Part shown: positions 1 through 10,640 of the stretch, piece by piece | Numbering within the stretch: position 1 is the first letter of the stretch | Layout: the number at the start of each line of letters is the position of its first letter | Assembly: GCF_018446385.1 (NCBI RefSeq) | Contig: NC_055988.1 | Coordinates: 63,265,788-63,329,787 of the forward strand | Source of the DNA: Zingiber officinale | Lineage: Eukaryota > Streptophyta > Magnoliopsida > Zingiberales > Zingiberaceae | Reading direction: 5' to 3' | DNA: 64,000 nt | The notes under the pieces: model-generated | What the model was told of the DNA's origin: nothing | Databases searched by the model: none | Seen by the model: the letters and a program-made list of their open reading frames with translations, nothing else | Program-made: the position numbers and the translations under genes

Positions 1-1984
1 TTCTCTCCCTCTTCCTCTTTACTTCTTCCAGGGAAAGGAACTAGAAGAAGGGGCTACTTCTTCCATCACCATACCTTAGATCCACAAGCGAAAAGGATGT
101 AAGCTTCCCCTCACCTGTGGTACAAGGCTTTTTATGTGATTTTCGGATTTTATGAGGATTAGAAAACCTAGGAAAGAATTTAAGAAAAATTCGGCTAAAG
201 AAAGGGTTTTCAAATCTAGGAAGGTTTAAACAAGTCCTTATTTCATGATATTTTTTCTATGCTATGTAGGAAGGATTTTCTTCATGTTTTTATACCTAAA
301 TGATGCTTGGTCAGAGGAGTATCTAACCCTAAAATTTTGGCCAAAAATATTTTAAAGAGGTTAGGAAAAATATTGTTTAACCAAACTAGTACAAAATTCC
401 TTCCATGAACTACTAAGGGTCTTCTATTGGTTTTCCTGCTTGAAAGTTACTTGGAACCAAAATAAAACCACCTATATGTTTCGGCCATGAAAAGGGCTTA
501 GGGTTAGGAAGACCTTTAAATTTAAGTAACCCTGTTTGTATGATAGAATATAGAGTTCTCTTAAAGAATTGCATGTTGAACATTGCTAGAAATTCATGAA
601 TTCTTATTTTAGATTTTCGGCCATGATAAGATGGATAGTTTAGAAAAGCTTGAACAAAATTTTAATATGCTCAAGACCTCTGTGATATTATGATATGAAA
701 GTTATTTAATGCTCTCATGTTTAATTGGAGTATAGAAAATTAGTTACATGATATATGACATGTAAGATCACAAGGGTCCTAGCTTGTTTATGAAACAACT
801 TTGTATATGATGTTCTTAGTAATTTTTGCCATGAAACTTACTTAGGTTTTCCATGCTTTAGGCCACTTAAAACCTAGTTTAGAGATTGGTAGGTTTTGGC
901 CATGAGGAAAAATAAAAGGAAAAGGGAAAGAAACCTAGGAAGCCTAAGACACAATTCACATGTATGTTTATTATGCTTGTCTTTATACATGCTATGAAAC
1001 TTGTATGATTTCTTATGCTTTTAGGCTATTTGAAGCAAGTTTATATACTGTTGAGTTTCGGCCAAGTAGGGTTTAAAAGACCTAGAGGCCTTAGTGTTGG
1101 GATCTTAGATGGCTAGAGGGGGGGGTGAATAGCCCCTTCAAAAACTTAAACCAAAACTTCTACACAGATAATTGTTAGCACAGCGGAATTAGACAACTAA
1201 AGAAAGGAAAAACACAAGCACACTAACACTAGGATTTACGAGGTTCGGGGATAACTTGCCCCTACTCCTTGGCGTGTCCGTAAGGTGGACGACTCCTAGA
1301 TCTTCGGTAGATCGCACCCCGGATAACTTCCGGCTACAAATCCTCCTTCTTGGTGGAGTAACCTCCCCACAACGTCTCAAGAAAGATTTAATTTAAAGCA
1401 CGAGACTTACAGAAACTCGGTGGCAAAGGAGAATTGAAATGCTTACAACCACGCGAGGATCAGTAGCAGAAAATAGAGATCGCAGTTCACCCGAGAGCTC
1501 AAGAACTTCACACCACAGCACACACTTTACTTTCAAGCTTTCTTGTTGTCGTTCTTGTTTCCCTCTCGCTGTTTTTACTGCTTCTCAAAAACTGATCTAT
1601 GCTGTCACAGATCTGGTCAAAACTACGCAAATCAGCGCTGCAGCCAATCCCTCTTCCTCCTTCTCTGGTTCTCTGAACTCACACCAATGGTATCACAGTC
1701 AACACTGGCGTCTTCTGAGCTCGAACCAATCCCCAGGAGTCAAGCAGATCGTAGCCAGATCACAGCAGTATCCGTTGATGCCTGAAATGCACCATGCGCC
1801 GCTGAAACCAGCAGAAAGACCATTTGTTGCATTCCTCTTATGAACTTAATTTGAAATTAGGCTTGGAATGATACCTGTTAACCTGCAATCTCAAAAGCTA
1901 ACAGCACAGAGGATTACATCACATAAATGAATGTGATATATCAAAAGCAGTGAAGGAATCGTTGATACAGCGAACAAATCAGAG

Positions 1985-2305
1985 TGTGTGGATCGGTCAC
2001 CAGACCGATCACTGGACCGGTCAGCAGACCGATCGGTCCGAGGCCATTCCGATCGGTCATAGTGACCGATCGATTGAGTGTGGATCGGTCCCGGACGATC
2101 CACTTCTCTCTTCGGGCTTTTCTCGATCGGTCTCCGACCGATCGAATGCACCCGATGTGCTCGGAGTGTTTTCGATCGATGCGGACGATCGATTCACCGA
2201 TGTGCTCGAGTGTCATCGATCGGTCATCGGACCGATCCAGGTGTTACTGATCGGTCCGCCGACCGATCAGTGAGCCATTGGATCGGTCTACCGACCGATC
2301 CAATG
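1985..2305. repeat. Array of GATCGGTC / GACCGATC palindromes in LTR B
   Basis: Well over a dozen copies of GATCGGTC and its complement GACCGATC, with GATCGATC variants, lie within about 320 bases, often as facing pairs separated by 4-10 bases. They create overlapping ORFs in all frames (rich in Asp-Arg-Ser), which are not genes. They sit inside the solo LTR and nowhere else in this LTR. Confidence 0.9.
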
Positions 2306-2324
2306 TGCCATGTAATGTCCACTT

Positions 2325-2600
2325 AGGTCCCTCTCGACCTAATCCGGAGAACGAGCTACGAGCCCTCTCGACCTAGTCCGGTCCGGAGCGAGCTACGAGC
2401 CCTCTTCCTTTGTCCGGTCCAACGCCTCTGAGCTCCTCGATTGGCGAGAACGAGCTACCGAGCCCTCTCCGACTTCGTCCGGTCCAGAGAACGAGCTACC
2501 GAGCCCTCTTTGACCTAGTCCGGAGAACGAGCTACCGAGCCCTCTCCGACTTCGTCCGGTCCAGAGAACGAGCTACCGAGCCCTCTCTGACCATTCCGTG
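2325..2600. repeat. Tandem repeat with ACGAGCTACCGAGCCCTC unit core
   Basis: About six imperfect copies of a unit containing GAACGAGCTACCGAGCCCTC followed by a TCCGACTTCGTCCGGTCC-like segment. Unit length varies (about 45-60 bases). It lies next to the GATCGGTC array inside the same solo LTR. Confidence 0.8.
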
Positions 2601-3599
2601 CCAAGTCAGCATACTTGGACTTTTCCCGTGCCAAGCTCCCTGCTTGGACTTTTCACCAGATGTCTTGACCCATCTGGATTTCCCTTGCCTGGCTTCACTC
2701 ACCAGGACTTTCCCTCCCAACTGATCAACCTCGATCAGTAGTCATTCTGAGTTTAATCAATATCTGATACAAACTTAAATCAGTGTCAACATCAAAACAA
2801 CAGCCAGGTCAGACTGTATCAACACTTAGAAATGAAACCAAAGGTGTTAAAAATGCTTCTTATGGAAATATGATAATGTGTTGATTGTGTCACATGCTTG
2901 TACAATTTTTCCATGACCTAAATGGACCATTGTATGTTTCGGCCATGAAGGGATAGATGCCCTAGAAACCCTAGAACAAAAATTAAATATGCTTATGTCA
3001 CTCTACATGAAATATGATAAGTAGAAAGACAAAGTTCCTATGCTATATGTTGTTTAATGACCTAATTGAGGCTAGGGTAAGTTTCGGCCATACATATTGT
3101 ATAATGTCTTGTTATGAATTTATACATGATGTTAGTTCAAGTTCACATGATTGTATATTTGTTTTTAGCCCTAATGAACACTTGTAAAAAGTTTGACCAT
3201 GACATATGTTAAGGGCTTGAAGGACTTAGGAACTAGCTCAATATGCTTACTATGTTACTTGGAAAAAAATGCTATAAATGTGGTTTATGGTTTCCATGCT
3301 TTCATGACATTTGGGACCTTGTTTCACACCTGATAGGGTTTGGCCACATGAAGTTTAGGGACCTGGAGAACTTAGAAACCAAGTAAATCATACTTATAAT
3401 GCTTCCTATGAAATTCATGTAATGATAATTTAGGTTCCACATGCTTGGAGGTTATTTTTACCTAAATTAAGATCTAAGGGGGTTTGGCCATGATAAGAAC
3501 CCAAGAGATTAGGAAGCTTAGAACCCAAGCTAACTATGTTATCATGTTTCTTATGATAGTATAATTACATGATACACCCTTATGCTTAAACATGTATGC

Positions 3600-3905
3600 T
3601 TGTGATTTATACTTTTCATGATATGATATGTGCTTAGAAATATGCATGCTTTGATGATATGTTATGTGCTTAAAATATGCATGCTTTTATGATATGTTAT
3701 GTAGATAGAAATATGCATGCTTGGATGATATGCTATATGCTTAAAATATGCATGCTTTTGTGATATGCCTTGTGGATAGAAATATGCATGCTTTGATGAA
3801 GTGATTATGTGCTTAAAATATGCATGCTTTTATGATATGCTATGTGGAAGGAAATATGCATACTTTGATGATATGCTATGTGCTTAAAATATGTATGCTT
3901 TTATG
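3600..3905. repeat. Degenerate tandem repeat with ATATGCATGCTT
   Basis: A unit of about 40-45 bases containing GATATGCTATGTGCTTAAAATATGCATGCTTT recurs roughly seven times with substitutions; alternate units carry GGATAGAAATATGCATGC. It merges into the more regular array that follows. Confidence 0.75.
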
Positions 3906-3914
3906 ATATGCATG

Positions 3915-4250
3915 TTGATATGATGTATGCCTAAGTGATGCATACTTTTATATGATGTATGCCTAAGTGATGCATACTTTTATGACATGATGTATGCCTA
4001 AATGATGCATACTTTTATATGATGTATGCCTAAGTGATGCATACTTTTATGACATGATGTATGCCTAAGTGATGCATACTTTTATATGATGTATGCCTAA
4101 GTGATGCATACTTTTATGACATGATGTATGCCTAAGTGATGCATACTTTTATATGATGTATGCCTAAGTGATGCATACTTTTATGACATGATGTATGCCT
4201 AAGTGATGCATACTTTTATATGATGTATGCCTAAGTGATGCATGCTTGTA
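3915..4250. repeat. Minisatellite of alternating 32- and 35-bp units
   Basis: GATGTATGCCTAAGTGATGC recurs at 4021, 4056, 4088 and 4123, giving spacings of 35, 32 and 35 bases. The two unit types differ only by TATA versus TATGACA at the end. The 67-bp dimer is repeated about five times with almost no divergence, so the array is recent and grew as dimers. Confidence 0.9.
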
Positions 4251-4264
4251 TGATGTATGATATG

Positions 4265-4400
4265 TATAAGTATGACATGTATTTTACTTTGAATGGCTTG
4301 TACCAAAAGGGTGGGCTCCTTATGCGCCCCTAGGTCGAATTACGGGCCTAGTAAAGGGTGGGCTCCTTACGTGCTCCTAGGTCGAGCTACGGGCCTAGTT
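4265..4400. repeat. Short tandem duplication with GGGTGGGCTCCTTA
   Basis: Two copies of about 57 bases beginning AAGGGTGGGCTCCTTA and containing CCTAGGTCGA and ACGGGCCTAGT. Each copy can fold through the facing CCTAG / CTAGG-type segments. It lies in the Gypsy-type LTR. Confidence 0.7.
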
Positions 4401-4599
4401 TCCTAGTAGGTTCAAGACTAGCTACCTTGGATCTACTTAGGATGCGCACATTATGTATGTATGTGGTACTAAGCCGGGATCCCCTTTATGTTGAGATTAT
4501 GTTCAAGTATATATGTAAGAAGAAATGGTTTTAAAGATCATGAAACATACACATGTTTTTCGGATACATGTTTTCAAAATCATATTGCATACACTTTAT

Positions 4600-5045
4600 G
4601 ATTATGTTGTGATGATGCTATGATTTATGATATGCCATGATTAAATATGATTATGTTATGTTTCATGCTATGCTTTAAGAGCTTGATATGTTATGTGATC
4701 TTATAATGATAATATGACGTGCCATGATTAGATATGATTATGTTATGTTTCATGCTATGCTTTAAGAGCTTGATATGCTATGTTATCTTATGATGATACT
4801 ATGATATGCCATGATTATATATGACTATGTTATGTTTCATGCTATGCTTTAAGAACTTGATATGCTATGCTACCTTAAAATGATACTAGGATATGCCATG
4901 ATTAGATAAGATTATGTTATGTTGCATGCTATGCTTTAAGAGATGATATGCCATGACTAGTCATGATGTTGTTATGTTGCATGATATGCTTAAAGAGTAT
5001 GATATGTTATGCCATGACTAGTTGAGATTATGTTATGTCAAGATA
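4600..5045. repeat. AT-rich tandem repeat, about 90-bp unit
   Basis: Four to five diverged copies of a unit with GATATGCCATGATTA, GATTATGTTATGTTTCATGC and TATGCTTTAAGAGCTTGATA. The last copies are shortened. It lies inside the Gypsy-type LTR ending at 5452. Confidence 0.8.
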
Positions 5046-5452
5046 TTCTTTAATCATGTGATGATTTTCGGTTTTAGTGAGTAGGAAAGGAACTTACTGA
5101 GCCATGAGTGCTCATAGCTTACTTTCCTTGTACCACAGATAAAGGAAAAAGCTGGATGAGCTAAAGGAGCAGCAGGAGAGGCAAGGAGATGTGTGTGGCG
5201 GTGGCTAGGCAACCAAATAAGAACCTGCTTTAAGAACTTTTAAGAATTTCACTTTGGTTTAGTAAATTGTAGTACTATATGGTTGACTTGATGTTATGCT
5301 TTTATTTATCTTGTTATCATGTTATGGAAACCATATTAGTGTAGTTCGGATTTTATTAAACCAAGAAAAATGATTTTAAGTCTTCCGCTGTAATATGTAC
5401 GTAGAGTATCGTAGCCCCGTCCCTTAGGGTTAGCAGGGAGGGCGGGCGTTAC

Positions 5453-5799
5453 ACGCTAGTCCAACGGTTTGCCAGATCTCAAGATTGTCAAAGTAGACAA
5501 CCCTCTAGAAGTATCCACACGAACAAAATTAGGTGGAGGGGACCAAACAAAGGTGTGCTAGCACCTAGGGTGTTCGGCCAAGAGAGAAGAGGGAGAGCTT
5601 GAGGAGAGCTTGAGGAAGAAGATGATAGAATAAGCCTTGAATGAGAAAAATGAATTCCCATTCATTTTGTGTGGTCGGCCACACCAAGTGTAACTCCTCT
5701 CATTAATGTGGCCGGCCACATTAAAGCAAAGGAGAAGATGTAACTTCCATTAGGTGGCATAATCATGTGTTAACTATGATGATGTGGCACATCATCATT
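5453..5799 (-). mobile_element. C-type Copia LTR, left fragment
   Basis: Matches the C-type LTR seen complete at 41697-43526 from its position about 180 onward (the segment with TCAAGATTGTCAAAGTAGACAA and TATCCACACGAACAAA). The first part of this LTR is off-window to the left of the Gypsy insertion at 1-5452. Its continuation resumes at 24098, after the Gypsy element at 5800-24092. The flanking TCATT (5795-5799) is one copy of that element's target duplication. Confidence 0.8.
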
Positions 5800-6054
5800 T
5801 GTGATGACCCGCCCTCTACTGCCTAGGCTGTAAGGCCGAATCGTCACATTATACTGTGCTAAGCTATATCCAAGACCATCACTAAGTCTAGGTGCGGAAA
5901 GCTGTACCAATTAAAACTTTGCTAAGCTAATACAAGTTTTTTTTTTTTTGGTCCTACATGTGCTAAGGGATGCAATCTAAGGTATACATGGCATATCCTA
6001 CATCCCCTATGGTCAAGGAGCTGAATTACAAGGTCTTTTGGTCGAAACCCAGCT

Positions 6055-6400
6055 TCCCAATCGATCCAGATTGAACTCAATCAATTGTAAGCTGTTGAAT
6101 CGATCCATGGATCGATTCCGATGGCTACTGTGCTTGGGTTAATATTCTGGATCGATCGGCTGATCGATCCAGACTGGCCAATCGATCCAATGATCGATTC
6201 CAGAGCTCTCTGTTCGCGGGAGCAATTTCCCGATCAATCGAACGATCGATCCCCAAACTCTCTGTTCGCGACAGAATGCGACTGGATCGATCGGATGATC
6301 GATCCAGAAGCTTACTATTCGCGGAACCAGGCTACCCAATCGATCCGTTGATCGATTGAGGGCCCCAATCGATCCGCTGATCGATTGGGGTTTCTGATTT
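6055..6400. repeat. Array of ATCGATC palindromes in Tekay-like LTR
   Basis: About eighteen copies of ATCGATC, AATCGATCC or GATCGATTG in 345 bases, many forming facing pairs such as ATCGATCGGCTGATCGAT. The same array, slightly diverged, is in the other LTR at about 22100-22435, so it was part of the element when it inserted. It lies near the LTR's minus-strand 3' end, downstream of the TATA box and so in transcribed sequence. Confidence 0.9.
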
Positions 6401-7744
6401 CACAGTAAAGCTCTGATTTCAGTACTGTTTCATGCCCAAATCACATTTACAAACTCTAAACTAACTGAATTGCATTCTAACATCAATTACCTAGCATTCT
6501 GAACATGGCATGGTGCATATTTAACTAGTTCATGACTTTTAAGCAAACTGAAATGCGAAAACTAAAAATAACAAGGTTCTAATAGTTAAACTTGCTAAAT
6601 CCCTAATATCTTCATTCCAAACTCCTTTTCCACACACACATCTTCATTGCATTGTCCTCCATCCTCCGCTAGTCCATCTTTCCTTTACCTTTATCTGCAG
6701 TATAAGGAAAATAGTATCTGTAAGCTTGAGAGCTTAGTAAGAAACCATCTACCTCACTAAAACATGCATACGATGCAATTTATGTTTTTAAAACATGCTA
6801 TTTGAAACATATGAATACTGAACATGTAAGAGAATAGCATGGCATACAAACAAACTAGTCATGGCAAAAAGTGCTAACATAAACTATCATATTGTATCAA
6901 TAGAAAACTGAACTGATATAAAACTGAACTGAGCTAATTCTAAACTAATGCTAAAGCTGTATTGAATTCACATAACTATTTGTGAAGTTTTGAAAACTAT
7001 TTTCATAAATAGATTAAAATAATAATCATGCTGCTGATGGGCCCGGCATCTGTACGTGCTATGCGCGCATCCCTAACTAGATCCGGGTTTGCAAGTCCCG
7101 AATTTAGTAGGGTTACTAGGTTATCTGAACCTAGGGACGACTATGGGAGTCCAACCCAATGGATATCTAATCCAGTACAGTGCCACTACTAAAATAAAAT
7201 ACTGATTATAGCTGAGTTCTTCTTATATTACTATTTCTAGGTTATCTGAACCTAGAGCTAGGTTATCTGAACCTAGAGGTGACTGTGGGAGCCCACCCAT
7301 TGGACCGTAGTCCCATATGACTATAGTAAAATTGTACATACTGAATAAATCCTTCTATTGCATTTACTAAGCTATTAAAATGCCTAAGTTGCATTCTTTT
7401 CCTGTGCTGCACATATTATCGAACACCTAGTGTGCACTATTGCAAAACCTATGTGTCAAAATTCGTATGCTATTAAACAAAGTAGAAATTCACACGAGAG
7501 CTACTTATACTGCAGGTGAGGGGTTTCTTACCTCCTACTCGAAGTTTCTTACGATTCTAATCGCTAGATTTCCGGAAAAGACGATCCTTTCGACGATCTT
7601 CTCATGTCTATGCGTTCCTCTCGCGGAGGGGAACGTCCTCGTGCCGGAGTTGTCGCCGGAAGGTGTTGGTGCGGGAAGCATCCGACGATCGAACCTTTTT
7701 GATTATGTCAAAGGGTTCAAAGTTAAGGTGTTTTGGTTTCTAAT

Positions 7745-8085
7745 ATGTTGAACAAGTTTGCAGGAAAGTCCTAAGTGGAACTTAGGCATAAGTCTTAGCT
7801 GCGGTTAGGCAAATGGAAAAACCCTAGGGGGTGATAACCCTAGGTCATAGGGGGTGGTAACCCTATGTGGAAAGTCTTGGCAGGTCGATGGCTTCAGGCA
7901 AAAGTCCTAGGGGGTGATAACCCTAGGTAGAAAGTCCTGGTGTCGCGAACCAGGTGAAAGTCTGGACTAGCCGGGAAGCGGATGTCCAGCAGAAAGTCCA
8001 GAAGCATCGAGTGTTGAGCAAAAGTCCAGTCGATCTGGAGGATCGACTGGCAACAGGTAAATCTCTTGAGTGGAGTAGGTGAGGA
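7745..8085 (+). repeat. Serial hairpin array in 5' LTR
   Basis: A run of short inverted repeats, each introduced by AAAGTC or a similar lead: CCTAAG...CTTAGG, CCTAGG...CCCTAGG, CCTGG...CCAGG, CTGGAC...GTCCAG, and AGTCGATC...GATCGACT with a 5-base loop. Stem sequences differ while the layout is kept. The same array is in the 3' LTR at 13790-14115. Confidence 0.8.
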
Positions 8086-8219
8086 CGCGTTCCCCGTAGA
8101 GGGAACAGTCCGAAGACTGTCAATTCTTCTTTACAATGTTTTATCTTATTCTAACACTGTCTTGCAGGGGATTTTGCTCGGACTAACCTTTGTTTGCAGG
8201 TGAGGAACCAACTAGAAAA

Positions 8220-8395
8220 AGGCTGTCCGGGCGCCCGGGATGGATCCGGGCGCCCGGAGGTCCGGGCGCCCGGAACAGGTCCAGGCGCCCGGGACCAAAC
8301 TTTATCCCTGTCGCGACTTCGCCACGTGGAGCATCCTGGTTGGTTGGCCACGTCACACTCCAGGCGCCCGGAAGGGATCCAGGCGCCCAGAACTC
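8220..8395 (+). repeat. GGCGCCCGG palindrome array upstream of TATA box
   Basis: Six to seven copies of GGGCGCCCGG or AGGCGCCCGG separated by 10-20 bases, with one longer gap of about 70 bases. The array ends a few bases before the TATA box at 8398. Present in both LTRs, so part of the original U3. The overlapping ORFs it creates on both strands (rich in Arg, Pro, Gly) are artefacts. Confidence 0.9.
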
Positions 8396-8397
8396 CA

Positions 8398-8405
8398 TAT
8401 AAAAG
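8398..8405 (+). promoter_or_regulatory. TATA box of SIRE-like 5' LTR
   Basis: TATAAAAG directly after the GGCGCCCGG array. The 3' LTR has the same at 14517-14524. It marks the likely U3/R boundary region of this LTR. In the 5' copy the sequence downstream is TRIM-derived, so a transcript from here would start with non-native leader sequence. Confidence 0.7.
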
Positions 8406-8439
8406 AAGGGTCGAGGTGCAGCCAAAGACAACGACATGG

Positions 8440-9065
8440 CCCAAGAGAAAAGATCATGAGTTTATAAGAGAAAAGATATCTCCATTGGCATGAGACCTTT
8501 TGGGTAGAGCCCAAGAGCAAAACCATGAGGGCTTAGGCCCAAAGTGGACAATATCATGTCATTGTGGAGATATCTAAATTCTTTTCGATCCTACAATTGG
8601 TATCAGAGCCCGGACTGCCAGAAGGTTTAACCGCCGACTGTGCACAAGAGCTATGGTCTGATTGAGCCATGTGTGTATAATATTGACCTTGAACAAAGAA
8701 AGTGAGGGCTCCTATGTTCGGATCAAGAGGACCAGACACCAGGCAGGAAGTCCTAGTTACGACTAGGCAAGGAAGTCCTAGTAGGTCGGGTGGACCGAGG
8801 GGCAGGAAGACCTGGTGGGTCGAGGATCGGACGTGGGAAGCCAATGGTCCTTTGTTTGAGGGGGGGATTGTTGGGGTTGCAAGGTTGCAAACATAGTCTC
8901 ATATTGAAAACACATGGAAAAGATCATGATTTTATAAAAGAAAAGATATCTCCATTGGCATGAGGCCTTTTGGGGAGAGCCCAAGAGCAAAGTCATGAGG
9001 GTCTAGGCCCAAAGTGGACAATATCATGCTATTGTGGAGATATCTAAATTCTTTTCGATCCAACA
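8440..9065 (+). mobile_element. TRIM-derived segment (partial LTR, internal, LTR)
   Basis: Matches the intact TRIM at 38123-38849. The first LTR is cut at its left end (about 8440-8595); the primer-binding site follows at about 8598. The internal part has the AAGTCCTAG/CTAGG hairpins, a G-rich polypurine tract ends at 8866, and the second LTR is 8869-9065. Its last bases, CCAACA instead of CCTACA, are those of the host LTR, which places the right junction within the shared CGATCC. No target duplication flanks it, arguing against simple insertion. Confidence 0.8.
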
Positions 9066-9067
9066 AT

Positions 9068-9079
9068 TGGTATCAGAGC
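9068..9079 (+). other. Primer-binding site of SIRE-like element
   Basis: TGGTATCAGAGC, complementary to the 3' end of plant initiator tRNA-Met, begins three bases after the LTR end at 9065. Confidence 0.85.
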
Positions 9080-9410
9080 GGGGTCGCTTTGAACTGGTGC
9101 AACCACCATTCAAGCATTTTTTTCGTGGCTTTATCGTGTTTATAGGGTAAAAATAAAACCTTACGCCTTTCGTTTTTTCCCTCCAAAATTATTTTCGAAA
9201 AATACATTTTCATCCTTTCACGATTTATTAGTATTGATAAAATATTGAATTTGACAAAACTTGAAATAATATTTGTAAATATTTTTTTAATAATATTTTA
9301 TTATTTTTTCTTGAAAACTCGTAAATTTCTATTTCTATCCTTCTACCACACTACTAATCCAGGATTAAGTCCTGGGACAAGTTTTTGCTCATTTTTTCGT
9401 GCAAGATTCA

Positions 9411-10640
9411 ATGGCTCTCCAAGAAGGCTATAGCACCGCTCGGCCACCGCTCTTCTCCGGCGAAGACTTCGGCTACTGGAAAGGCCGAATGGAGTCGTAT
9501 CTACAAACCGAGTTCGATGTCTGGATGATCACCAAGACCGGGCTCGAAATACCAACTGACGGCGCCGGCATGCCACTACCGTTCGAGAACTGGGACGCGA
9601 ACCTTATCAAAAAGGTAGAAGCAAACGCAAAAGCAACGTATACACTTCAGTGCGGCTTAACGAATAAGGAGCTGAATCGCGTCGGCCCATTCTCAAGCGC
9701 CAGGGAGCTGTGGGAGAATCTGATTCAGTTACACGAAGGTACCCAAGTAAGTAAGCATAATTTAATAGGCGATTTATTCGAATTAGATTAACAGAATGAT
9801 ACTACTTCGGCCGAGGAAGGTATTACATTGGTTGCAGGTACAAGCAAGATAGAGGAAGCTAGAAAGAAAAAGACGAAGAAAGTGTTAAAGGCAACATGGT
9901 CCGAGTCATCAGACGAATCTGAATCTGATGGAAAAGAACAAGCAAGCTTCCTCGCTCTACCAGTACTAGCACATGATGTTGAAACAGAGTCCGAGTTCGA
10001 GTCCGATTCAGAAATCGAGAGCGAATCAGACACCGAGTCCGAGCAAAGCCACGGATCCGTATCCGTTTCAGAAGGACCCAAAACCACTGTAAGTGCTTTA
10101 ATGTCTAGTATTAACTTAGATGACTCGCAAAATTTAATTCCATACTTGCTTAAGAAGTTGGCTAAATCCAATGTCCGGGTTAAGTAGCTCCAAAAGGAGG
10201 TAACAACCCTTAAGGAAGCGACTGACTCGAGTTCTTTAACTAAGTCAGTTCAAATTGGAAGTTCAACTCAAGTCCAACAACTTGAGGAAGAAAATTCCAA
10301 TCTGAAAGCTCAAATTAAAAAACTCAAGAACACGTTGGAACGGTTCACCTTGGGTTCCAAGAATCTGGATCTGATTCTTGGAAAACAGCGAGCCGTTTAC
10401 AACAAAGCCGGACTTGGATTTAAGACCAAAACGAAATACAAATCGTATTTATCATTAGTTAATAGAAATAACATAAAGGTTGTCCAAGCATGGGTCCCCA
10501 AGTCCAAATTGATCAATCAAGTTGGACTTGGCCAATATTGGGTTCCGAAGGATCAAATACACTACCTCGATAGACCATATCGAGGCCATGATCCAGGGGG
10601 AGCAAAAAAAAAAACAATATTAATCAAACCAACTTAATTC
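9411..10640 (+). pseudogene. SIRE-type gag-like polyprotein, disrupted
   Basis: The start MALQEGYSTARPP at 9411 and the following 127 codons match the Copia gag (UBN2/DUF4219-type) region, with a conserved YWKGRMESYL stretch. A stop at 9789-9791 (after ELD) ends this frame. Similar gag C-terminal coding continues to a stop near 10185, including an acidic Ser/Asp/Glu-rich segment. A coiled-coil-like stretch then leads into the family-typical TLGSKNLDLILGKQRAVYNK at about residues 315-335 (10350-10410). Coding similarity fades at about 10640. In the family this protein packages the element's RNA. Here it is broken by at least two stops, and no zinc knuckle, protease, integrase or RT follows. 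Confidence 0.85.

Larger units (their letters stand above)
1095..2824 (-). mobile_element. Solo LTR 'B', SIRE-like Copia
   Basis: Begins TGTTGGGATC and ends TATCAACA, flanked by the 5-bp direct repeat CTTAG (1090-1094 and 2825-2829). The stretch CTAGAGGGGGGGGTGAATAGCC near 1115 is the reverse complement of the C-rich end of the SIRE-like LTR at 14891-14926, so this LTR most likely reads on the minus strand. No internal region or second LTR is present, so it is a solo LTR left by LTR-LTR recombination. The predicted small ORFs inside (for example 1439-1843 and 1950-2273) are not genes; they arise from the GC-richer, repetitive LTR sequence. Confidence 0.85.
1..5452 (-). mobile_element. Gypsy-type LTR retrotransposon, right-hand part (interrupted)
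   Basis: AT-rich non-coding sequence ending at 5452 in GGGCGTTACA. Read on the minus strand this gives TGTAACGCCCGCCC, the usual start of a Tekay/Del-type LTR and similar to the nearby Gypsy element at 5800. The sequence to the right resumes a C-type LTR with CGCTA, matching the CGCTC of that LTR at the same point, as expected of a 5-bp target duplication. The left end and any coding part lie outside the window. Recurring TTTCGGCCATGA-like motifs (about 478, 614, 888, 2938, 3083) suggest old degenerate internal duplication. A solo LTR interrupts it at 1095-2824. I see no gene in it. Clade and orientation are inferred from the terminus alone. Confidence 0.6.
7664..9065 (+). repeat. Chimeric 5' LTR: SIRE-like LTR joined to TRIM sequence
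   Basis: Positions 7664 to about 8423 match the 3' LTR (13691-14530), through the TATA box TATAAAAG at 8398-8405. From about 8440 the sequence instead matches the TRIM at 38123-38849. It contains part of one TRIM LTR (to 8595), a primer-binding site, a TRIM internal region, and a second TRIM LTR (8869-9065) that ends CGATCCAACA, the ending of the SIRE-like LTR. The 3' LTR lacks all this, so the chimera arose in one LTR only. A 54-base block present at 14171-14225 is also missing here. Confidence 0.85.

Noticed and set aside
1985-2305. CRISPR-like array (short palindromes with short spacers); also 48140-48600
   Set aside because: Spacers are irregular and not unique-length, the motifs are 8-12 bases, the context is a plant retrotransposon, and there are no cas genes.
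1891-2326. Asp/Arg/Ser-rich ORFs on both strands
   Set aside because: Produced by GATCGGTC/GACCGATC repeats in a solo LTR; all frames look alike.
8190-8493. Overlapping Pro/Arg/Gly-rich ORFs on both strands (also 14270-14693)
   Set aside because: They come from the GGCGCCCGG palindrome array of the SIRE-like LTR, which is open in several frames; no conserved protein is seen.
9788-10171. Ser/Asp-rich minus-strand ORF
   Set aside because: It is the antisense shadow of the acidic Ser-rich gag segment of the SIRE-like element.
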